A stretch of 64,000 nucleotides of DNA, taken from NCBI GenBank assembly GCA_947184155.2, contig CAMXCT020001868.1:388411-452410 (forward strand). The letters run 5' to 3'. Both the position numbers and the translations under genes were made by a program. Below are positions 56,385 to 64,000 of this stretch, piece by piece; the first letter of the stretch is position 1; each line of letters starts with the position of its first letter. The stretch is from Cladocopium goreaui (Eukaryota; Sar; Dinophyceae; Suessiales; Symbiodiniaceae). A model generated the notes under the pieces. It worked only from the letters and a program-made list of their open reading frames with translations. It had not been told where the DNA came from and ran no database searches.

Positions 56385-57180
56385 CAATTTGAGCACCAGC
56401 CGAGCACAATTTGAGCACCAGCCGGGCACAATTTGAGCACCAGCGGAGCACAATTTGAGCACCAGCCGAGCACAATTTGAGCACCAGCCGAGCACAATTT
56501 GAGTACCAGCCAAGCACAATTTGAGCACCAGCCGAGCACAATTTGAGCACCAGCCGGGCACAATTTGAGCACCAGCCGGGCACAATTTGAGCACCAGCCG
56601 AGCACAATTTGAGCACCAGCCGAGCACAATTTGAGGCAAATCAGAAATGACCAAAAATCAATGCAAAGCAGCTGAGGGACCACAAGAAAAGCACAATTCG
56701 AGCACCAGCCGAGCACAATTCGAGCACCAGCCGAGCACAATTTGAGCACCAGCCGAGCACAATTTGAGCACCAGCGGAGCACAATTTGAGCACCAGCCGA
56801 GCACAATTTGAGCACCAGCCGAGCACAATTTGAGCACCAGCCGAGCACAATTTGAGCACCAGCCGAGCACAATTTGAGCACCAGCCGAGCACAATTTGAG
56901 CACCAGCCGAGCACAATTTGAGCACCAGCCGAGCACAATTTGAGCACCAGCCGAGCACAATTCGAGCACCAGCCGAGCACAATTTGAGCACCAGCCGAGC
57001 ACAATTTGAGCACCAGCCGAGCACAATTTGAGCACCAGCCGAGCACAATTTGAGCACCAGCCGAGCACAATTTGAGCACCAGCCGAGCACAATTTGAGCA
57101 CCAGCCGAGCACAATTTGAGCACCAGCCGAGCACAATTTGAGCACCAGCCGGGCACAATTTGAGCACCAGCCGAGCACAA
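56385..57180 (+). repeat. 22-bp satellite (GAGCACAATTTGAGCACCAG)
   Basis: Two blocks, about 11 copies at 56388-56637 and about 22 copies at 56690-57178, of a 22-bp unit that itself contains GAGCAC twice. Both blocks are preceded by AGGGACCACAAGAAAAGCAC, so the second block probably arose by segmental duplication. None of the minus frames contains a stop, which creates ORFs of 230-286 codons that repeat every 22 residues. Confidence 0.96.
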
Positions 57181-57204
57181 AAAACCGAAAACAGTAAAAC
57201 CAAA

Positions 57205-57445
57205 AAAGTCAACTGCGCCAGCCCCAGCCCCAGCCCCAGCGCCACGCCCAGCCCCAGCCCCCCAGGCCCAACCCAACCACACCAGCCCCCAGCACCCCAG
57301 CCCAGCCAAGCCCAGCCCCAGGCCCAGCCCCAACCCCCCACCCTTGCGTTTGGTGGTGGTGGTTGTTGTGGTGGTGGTGGTGCTGCTGCTGCCGCCGCTG
57401 CTGGTACTGCTGGTTGTAGTGGTCGTGGTGGTGCTCTCGCTGGTG
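57205..57445 (+). repeat. CCCAGC and GGTGGT low-complexity tracts
   Basis: A cytosine-rich CCCAGC tract (57210-57335) is followed by GGTGGT/GCTGCT triplets (57350-57445), a sharp strand switch in G versus C. Confidence 0.8.
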
Positions 57446-57816
57446 GGGGGCGGTTGTTGTTATTGTTGCTAGTTGTCACATTGCTAAGCTGTCGTAGTTA
57501 CTAAGAATTGGTAAGGTTTCCAACGGAATGTTGGTGATAAGTTGGCCAGTTCCTAGCAAATCTGTAGCAACCAGAGCCGAGAAGAGAGAAACATACACCT
57601 GTGCAGCTTGATTCCTTCCGATTCACATGAAACATTTTTCAACCATTTGATGATTTACATATTCATGGTGTCTACCTGATCCATTGTTTGGTTTTGGTAA
57701 AAGAATTTATCCGTATCATATCACCAGATTAGACCCTTATTTTCTGCATTTGGCTGGTGCTCATTTTGTGCCCCTGGCTTGTGCTCACTGTTACTGCCCC
57801 GGGGGTAGATCAAATG

Positions 57817-57850
<34 letters not shown>

Positions 57851-58787
57851 CATATTTTGTATATATATATATATTTTACAGAATGGGTTACCTTATGATA
57901 TGTCGTGATGTTACCAAAATGTTGCAGTGATGCAACATGGTTAAACCTTAATATTATATATATATACTAATTGGGATATGTACATATATATATATATGTA
58001 TGTATGTATGTATGTATATCGATGTATAATATACATATACAGCATGGTGTATGCCATAATATTACTGGATTCCAAGACGTTCTTACTAGAACCATATATG
58101 ATCATATATAATATATGTGAAACGGGTATAATTGTCTATCCTATATAACACAGTGTTTCAAGATGTTCTCACAGCCACTTCGTGGCTGGGAAGCACATCC
58201 AAGTGTGAATACCAGCAATCATGGAGATGCAGGACACCAAGAATGCGGTTAAAGAGGGTCCAACCAGTAACAACTTGGTCACTTGAAGCCAGTAATGAAC
58301 TAGCACCATTTCTGTTAAACACCAACAATGATGTGGGTATATAAAAACGAGAAGCAGTTTTGATATTATCCAAACACAGGGCAAATGCTGTACCCGGTGT
58401 AGCAAGTATGTGATATTCAGAAGGAAAATCATGTGGATCTGTATCACCAAGACTGAGGAACTCATATGAAATCTCTGGTGACTGTACAACAATTGCAGCC
58501 GAAAGATCAGCCGGTTCTTAGCAGATGCAAATCTTCAAGGAGCGGTCAACTGTAGCTTTGATCTTCAAGATCTAAGGATCTGATTCTGAGGCAACCCTTT
58601 AGATATGTTTGTACATGATATATTATCTGATATATCTATACATATATGTACATCCATGTAAATAAATAAATATATATATATATATATGTAATATGTATAT
58701 ATATATAGGTATCCAAATCATCCTATATCATATTTAAGAAAACATCTTGGAATCCAGTGATTATGGTTGAAAGCCCAACGTTTTGAG
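57446..58787. other. Non-coding stretch with AT microsatellites
   Basis: AT tracts occur at 57813-57880, 57955-58020 and 58610-58710. The part 58140-58500 is of ordinary composition without a convincing exon. Confidence 0.35.
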
Positions 58788-58879
58788 GATCTGATTCCTT
58801 TGATTTTTCTTTGGCGAGGCAGCAACAACTTGAAGACTTGAAAGAGATGCAGAAGAGCACTCGCGAAGAAATGGCCAAG
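58788..58879 (+). CDS. Possible exon (coiled-coil-like, LARQQQLEDLKEMQK)
   Basis: The frame SDSFDFSLARQQQLEDLKEM, QKSTREEMAK ends at AAG/GTGCGG, a good donor. It is a charged helix with heptad-like Leu/Met spacing. The family is unknown. Confidence 0.35.
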
Positions 58880-58904
58880 GTGCGGACTGGCGATTTATCC
58901 CACT

Positions 58905-58992
58905 CCTCTGGCAATTCAACGTCGCGAACTGGAAAATCATCCCTTTTCATAGGTAAATCACGATTCATCCATGGTTGAATGACCAGAGGGCA
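58905..58992. mobile_element. Decayed hairpin MITE, TACCCTCTGG family
   Basis: TCTGGCAATTCAACG... and ...TTGAATGACCAGAGGGCA are the remaining arms. Confidence 0.45.
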
Positions 58993-59555
58993 CAGTAGGT
59001 ACGTTAATTCACAGTTATAGGTGGACTAACCCTACTGCAACCGCAACCAAGGTTATAACATGCTATAACCTACTAAGTGGGATGAACCACCAATAGAAGG
59101 TCCAGGCTTGTAAACACCTCGGGTAGGTCACTAGAACTCAACTACAGATGAAGTCTTTGCTAATGAGTGCCTGGGTACATACCCTGCTATGCATACTGAA
59201 GGCACAAACAGATGGGCCAATGAATTTTCTCATTGGCACGGTTTTGTTGGAGGAAGATTGGCAGACACAAACAGTGGCTAGAACCATCCAAATATCCAGG
59301 ATGCATTTTTTGTCGTCCAGAATGTCAACCCCCGCATTTCAAAGGCAAGGGCTCTCCTTCTTTAACGGCATTCTCAATCAAATGAGCAGTGTTCAAAACC
59401 CCTGTTGGTGAATTATGATACAGGGTTATACTATCCAATTTATTGAGGAATATCTAATCAAATCAATGCAAGTTTGGTAATCTGAGGTTGACATGTCCAA
59501 CAAAATCCAACAAAATCAACCAAGAATCCACCAGAATCCTCCTATCTGCCATCAG

Positions 59556-59662
59556 GCGTTGACGGCGGCAGGCACGTCGATGGCTGACCATGCCATGCAG
59601 CAGCAGATCATCAAACATCAGACGGCTGCCGCTGCGATGGCAGGCGCCCGCTATTTGTGCAG
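59556..59662 (+). CDS. Possible exon (ALTAAGTSMADHAMQ)
   Basis: After TGCCATCAG the frame reads ALTAAGTSMADHAMQQQIIK and HQTAAAAMAGARYLC. It is Ala/Gln-rich and GC-rich compared with its flanks. The donor is not clear. Confidence 0.3.
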
Positions 59663-59890
59663 AAATAGATATGGGGATTTCCTAAAATGGGGATACCCCA
59701 ACATGGAAGGTTTATAAAGATGATTTGGGGTACAGCGGAACCGTTAGATAAGAACCGATCCAGAATTTTCCAGCCTACCCTGGGGTTCTTAAGTGCTATA
59801 GGTGGAAAATAAGGGAATTATGAACGAGGGTACCCTCAAGTTCTTAACGTTTTAGTTCTTAAGGGGTTGATATGGTGAGGGTTTTGCCAA

Positions 59891-60106
59891 TTCATTTTGG
59901 CGTGGTATTAGGTTGCAAAGGAGGCGGGGGGAAGAAAAACACATTTTTAGGTCCCGAAAAGTTTTTTCAGGCGAAGGCATTCCAAACAGAGCTATAGGCC
60001 AGATATTCCATCATGCCAGGGCTTGAAAGTTTTATTTGGCGTGGCATTAGGTTGCAAAGGAGGCGGGAGGAAGAAACAACTTTTTAGGCGCCGACAAGTT
60101 TTTTCT
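59891..60106 (+). repeat. Two ~80-bp direct repeats
   Basis: Copies at 59891-59970 and 60029-60106 share TTTGGCGTGG, ATTAGGTTGCAAAGGAGGCG, GGAAGAAA and AAGTTTTTTC with about 15% differences. Confidence 0.8.
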
Positions 60107-60218
60107 TTGATTTAGGGGCCCGAAACAAGGCAGCGGGCAAGACAAGCCAAGACAAAGCAAACACAAGCCAAGGACAGCACCTGAAGTCAGATGGCCTCTA
60201 GATGCCTCTAGTTAGTCC

Positions 60219-60610
60219 GGCTGGTGGGTTGGGGCCTCGGTAGTGCACGCGAAAACCGACTCGGATGTGCACGCGAGAAACCAACTCAGTTGTGCGCGCG
60301 GATGCTGGTGTCCTTAGTATGGTGATGACGGTGATGATGATGATGATGACGATGATGACGATCATGGTGTTGGCCACATGATGATGATGTTGATAATGAT
60401 GATGGCCAAATGATGGTAACTCATCATGAATGAGCAGTGCCTGTGTCTGCTGGACAGCAAGAAAGATAATGACGTTAACGAGCTCCACCCCATCCCCCGA
60501 AGGCTCTGTGTGCACAACTGAGACACTTTTGTGTGCGCAAGTGAGTCAGAATCCTGTGTGCGCAGCTGAGTCAATTTTGTGTGCGCAAGTGAGTCGCCGT
60601 CCGGCTGGTG
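60219..60610. repeat. GTGCGC-rich arms around an ATG/GAT tract
   Basis: TGTGCACGCGAGAAACCAAC-like units (60240-60305) and inversely oriented TGTGTGCGCAAGTGAGTC units (60508-60598) flank a GATGATGAC microsatellite (60325-60410). Confidence 0.55.
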
Positions 60611-61020
60611 TCAAGCTCAGACTGTTGTGTTCAAACGTGCTACTCGTATTGGGGTTCGAGTCCCTGTGGCGCTGGTAATTTGCTTGCTTGTTGCGTGCTT
60701 GCTGCTTGGTTTCAGATATCAATAATCAATGTTTGGTATATTGATACCCGCTAAATGGGAAGAAGAATCAGTGTTCGAGGGTACCCTAGGGTTCTAATCT
60801 CAATTAGCTGACAGAAAGGGTTGAATCCAGCAATCCAGCCCCTGAAGTTCTTATTGCAGTAGGCTCTTAAACAGTGGTTTCACTGTACCCCTATTTTAGG
60901 AAACCTCTATATGGGTTTGTCCGAAAATAGTGCACCCCTAAATCCATTGTTCAATCATCATTATCCCTATTGAAATAGCCATATTTGGGGGTATTCCTCA
61001 TTTTTAGACCCTAATGTGAT

Positions 61021-61110
61021 TTTTTCTGAGTCATGGGGGTACCCCCAAATCATCCACTCATCATGGATGACCATGACTTTGTGTTCAAACAACCATGACG
61101 ACTTGGGGAT
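61021..61110. mobile_element. Hairpin MITE, AAGTCATGGGGGTACCCC family
   Basis: GAGTCATGGGGGTACCCCC...CATGACGACTTGGGGATCC. It contains an additional internal ATCATCCACTCATCATGGAT hairpin. Confidence 0.5.
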
Positions 61111-62118
61111 CCACCATTTTAATCCATTTTAAGAAACCCAATACTGGGTATATGGTGTGGGTATAACAAAAAAACACCTTTGGGTCCAAGGTCGGAATAT
61201 GTCGGCATGGGGGGAATGAAGAAAATGAAGATCCGTAAATTCCCGTCATTTTGGGGTGAACAGAAGGACACCAGGGTTTTGATTCATAGCCATGAATACA
61301 TAATAATACACGCACACACATATATAGATGTATACATACATTTATACACGTCTAAAAAAGAATCGAACAACATATACAAACATATCTGCATCGTACCAAA
61401 CCGGAAATTGATTGAACCCTGTTTAACTTTGGATATTGGATGATTGCCTTGATCATCCTAAATTCGGAACCCAGATTCCGGATCTTTATCCCGGCGGTCC
61501 GATGGATTTCCAACCATCTCGGTCGGACAATTGCAATGGGAAATCCCCATAAATCAATGGAGGTTCTAATGGGAATACGATCTAAATCTGGTGGATTTTC
61601 CATGGAACACGGCCGTTTTTTTTTTTCATTTCTTCTTTGGTTCTAAGTGAAATGTGTGTGGTACCCTTGGACATTCTTTCTTGGTAATTAACCGCTTGTG
61701 CAGGATCGAGGAAATCGCAAGTGGATATGACCCTGGTCAAAAAACTTCCTAGTGGGATTCTCCATGATCACATCTGTAAGGCGGGACACTAATAATAGTT
61801 TCCTGCCATCCATGCCCGTCATTGGTTACATCACCAGATTGTTGGTTCAAGCACCCCGTTTTCTGGCTTGGCATTCCGATTTTGGTTGTCTCAGCCACCA
61901 CACACGAACAGGACACGTGCCAAGGCTGCCAAGGTATCTACAATTGCCGTTGACATGACCCCAAATTGATAAATTGGTCTTTTTGTCCGTCAATCTATCA
62001 ATCAATCGATCCATCCATCTATCTATCCATCTATCCATCTATCTAGATGGTTTGTACATGTACAAATTTCCACTCTTTATCGGTTCCATCTATGCCATCC
62101 ATCCATCTGCCCATGTAG

Positions 62119-62168
62119 AGGTGCACCAGCTCCAGCCCCTGCGCCGGCAGCCAAAGGAGTCCGATAGG
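62119..62168 (+). CDS. Possible exon (VHQLQPLRRQPKESD)
   Basis: A short GC-rich block follows CCATGTAG and ends GATAGG/GTGATG, reading (E)VHQLQPLRRQPKESDR. Another frame (GAPAPAPAPAAKGV) is also open. Confidence 0.22.
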
Positions 62169-62214
62169 GTGATGAGTATCACTACGTTACTATTGATTGT
62201 ATATATATATACAT

Positions 62215-63343
62215 ACATACATGTTACTATATTATTGCGCGCTGCGGAGGGGTCTCCACGTCAATTGGCTCGGACGCAGATGGTCAGAACCGAATTGGCT
62301 AAAACAAGGCCAAGGGCCGGCGAAGCAGACATCACCAGACAGGTGGAGAAGATTACCTCCACCTAACTTCCAACAAGGTCCGCTAAACGTGGGAACATTA
62401 ACTTTGACAACAGATTGTGCCATCTGTTCAGACAGTGTATGTCATGGACAAGATCAATACAGTGTGCTAGGGTTGTTGCCTAGACGCTGGACCAACAAAA
62501 TCAAAACAGAAACCGATCACCTGCAAATCCGTCTCTGCAAGCACCTGACACTTTGTGCATGCCCGGCACATAGAAAAAAGGCAGCCATTGGATTCAAACC
62601 GATCAAACTTTTGGCAAGAAGCAGACAGCGGGTGGGCCATTGAGTCACCGCGCAACGTTGCATCTTTGCTTTATGCCCTGAGCCACGCCAGAAGTCACAA
62701 GCACATCTTTACTCCTTGTTCTCGTTTGGGATTGGAAAGTTTGCCCGGAGCCAAGCCATCCGTAGCACGATCTCCCAAGCAGCCTGCCGCATCCCGAAAT
62801 GTTAGTTTCAAAGCCCCTTCGCCTTTTGCCACTGAAGGTTGCTAAGAGTCCGCAACGAACAACAAGCAAGTGATGCAAGCCATTAGGAAAACAACTCCAG
62901 GACTGCAAGTGCCAATTTGTAAAGATGTGAGCTTCCAAACTCAGCAAGGACTGGCAGTTTGCCGCTGGTAGCGGACGCAAGCCGGCACCAAACAGAGTGA
63001 ATAGCAAAAAGTGCAGCGGGTCAATCAATCTGTGTCTCATCCTAGAAAATTCGTCCCATGCCAGCTGGATCCCCGCCCGAAATCCATCCACACCAGGCAT
63101 CGTCGCTAGTGGAAACAACTCCTTGAGATTGCCACGGAGGCATCTGCCAATCATCCCAAATCCAACCGCAAATCCCACCACTGAGGCGGGAAGCCACACG
63201 GGCACGGGTAGAATCAGAAATAGTAAGACCAGGAGGTCCACAAAGAAGATTGTCCATGGCGTTGCGACAAGCTCCCGAGGTTCCGCTGACACAGCCGCAC
63301 TACTGGTAAGACTCGGGCCCACGGCTACATACATGTTACTATA
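62215..63343. mobile_element. 1.1 kb insertion flanked by 17-bp direct repeats
   Basis: ACATACATGTTACTATA occurs at 62215-62231 and again at 63327-63343. The enclosed DNA is GC-richer than both sides and has almost no simple repeats. A 17-bp target-site duplication is in the range made by LINE-type target-primed integration. No poly-A tail or terminal repeat is seen. It encloses the minus-strand ORF at 62645-63334. Confidence 0.5.
62645..63334 (-). CDS. Hypothetical membrane protein ORF inside the 1.1 kb insertion
   Basis: An intronless frame of 229 codons starts at an ATG that lies inside the right 17-bp repeat. It has a strongly hydrophobic segment near residues 29-60 (TIFFVDLLVLLFLILPVPVW, then VVGFAVGFGMIG), a middle part with GIQLAWDEFSRMRHRLIDPL and a hydrophobic LHFLLFTLFGAGL, then Cys- and Arg-rich sequence that looks less coding. 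No family is recognised. It may be a retrocopied gene fragment. The + strand over 62997-63344 is also open, so coding is not certain. Confidence 0.33.
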   Translation of the reverse strand: MYVAVGPSLTSSAAVSAEPRELVATPWTIFFVDLLVLLFLILPVPVWLPASVVGFAVGFGMIGRCLRGNLKELFPLATMPGVDGFRAGIQLAWDEFSRMRHRLIDPLHFLLFTLFGAGLRPLPAANCQSLLSLEAHIFTNWHLQSWSCFPNGLHHLLVVRCGLLATFSGKRRRGFETNISGCGRLLGRSCYGWLGSGQTFQSQTRTRSKDVLVTSGVAQGIKQRCNVAR

Positions 63344-63841
63344 GTTTTACGAATGTTTTATGATAAGTTATGTGTTTTTTCTATGTGTAAATTCATGTGA
63401 CTTGTTGTTTTCACATATTAATATCATGAAGCTTCGGAACCTGAAATTGGAGGATGCGAACTTCGATCCGAACTTGAAGGGAAACATGATCCACAGATGA
63501 TGTTCCCATGGAACATAGGGGATTTCCAAATTTCGTCCTTGTTTCACACTATGGGCCCAGATTGAAGATGTTGAAGACTCCGCAAATCCAGGTTTAGACG
63601 AAGTTTCATGCAGATTCTCCCGCCATGTCCATGATTTGTCCATAGTTCTCTCATAGTTTTCCCAGAAATATATATATATATATATCCCTTAAATCTTGTT
63701 GTTTTCTTTTCGATCTTGGATATCCCGACTCATCATGTTTCCAGCATTTTCCGGGGCGAAGTTGGACAAAAAAGGAGCCTTGCTGGAAGTCGCCCCTCGG
63801 CGATCTGTGGATTTGATGTTCAAAACGACCTGGCCACATGT

Positions 63842-63956
63842 TACCCTCTGGTTATGACTAACATAGCCATGGTATAGATGGCCCATTGAAATAGATGGTT
63901 TACCGTTCTTAAAAATGGTGATTTTCCATGGCTATGTTAGTCATAACCAGAGGGTA
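63842..63956. mobile_element. Hairpin MITE, TACCCTCTGG family
   Basis: 115 bp, TACCCTCTGGTTATGACTAA to TTAGTCATAACCAGAGGGTA. The arms are almost perfectly complementary over 45 bp each, the best-preserved copy in the window. Confidence 0.85.
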
Positions 63957-64000
63957 TGGTTGATATTGGAGCAACCTCGAACATTGCGTACAAATTTGAA

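Noticed and set aside
56385-57180. CRISPR-like regular repeat array
   Set aside because: The units are contiguous with no unique spacers, and the surrounding genome is eukaryotic.
56318-57479. Three long minus-strand ORFs (230-286 codons) with Leu/Cys/Ala-rich 22-residue repeats
   Set aside because: They are the same 22-bp satellite read in different frames. The unit simply lacks stops.
60653-60663. GGTTCGAGTCC, a perfect tRNA B box
   Set aside because: No matching A box, acceptor stem or anticodon arm can be drawn around it.

Overview
The window looks like nuclear DNA of a peridinin-type dinoflagellate. The best evidence is at 17184-20634, a gene for a polyprotein of four chlorophyll a/c light-harvesting units. 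It carries a two-hydrophobic-segment plastid leader with an FVAP motif, and multi-unit LHC polyproteins with such leaders are typical of dinoflagellates. The rest fits: a large Ty1/copia-type element, little coding sequence, many microsatellites and minisatellites, and numerous short hairpin (MITE-like) repeats. The genus cannot be read from the sequence.

Region 1 (1 to about 10388) appears to be the 3' part of one long Ty1/copia-like retroelement on the + strand. It begins inside the C-terminus of the copia RNase H. A frame-disrupted stretch with methyltransferase-like and Cys/His motifs follows. Then comes an intact 7.5 kb reading frame (2218-9726) with a CCHC zinc knuckle, two zinc ribbons and a domain carrying all four signature motifs of Tpt1/KptA RNA 2'-phosphotransferase. 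A purine-rich run and a TGTTA...TAACA segment at 10221-10388 look like the start of the 3' LTR. A Tpt1-like enzyme between pol and the 3' LTR is the most unusual thing here.

Region 2 (10.4-17.1 kb) is AT-rich and repetitive: hairpin elements, an AAG/AGT tract and an 11-bp satellite. Region 3 (17.2-21.9 kb) holds the LHC polyprotein gene, with five exons and four almost identical 214-bp phase-0 introns. A probable two-exon gene of unknown function lies convergent to it on the minus strand, with only about 43 bp between the stop codons.

Region 4 (22-64 kb) is mostly non-coding. It holds four or more families of short inverted-repeat elements, the most frequent with TACCCTCTGG ends and at least eleven copies. 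It also has a 2.2 kb Foldback-like element (37.5-39.7 kb), several satellites, and a 1.1 kb segment between 17-bp direct repeats (62.2-63.3 kb). Scattered through it are short GC-richer islands on the + strand that read as exons. Two sets join with consistent splice phase: a small plastid- or ER-targeted protein (44042-44939) and a Cys-rich probably secreted protein (52575-53.6 kb). The other islands are weak, and their gene membership is unresolved.
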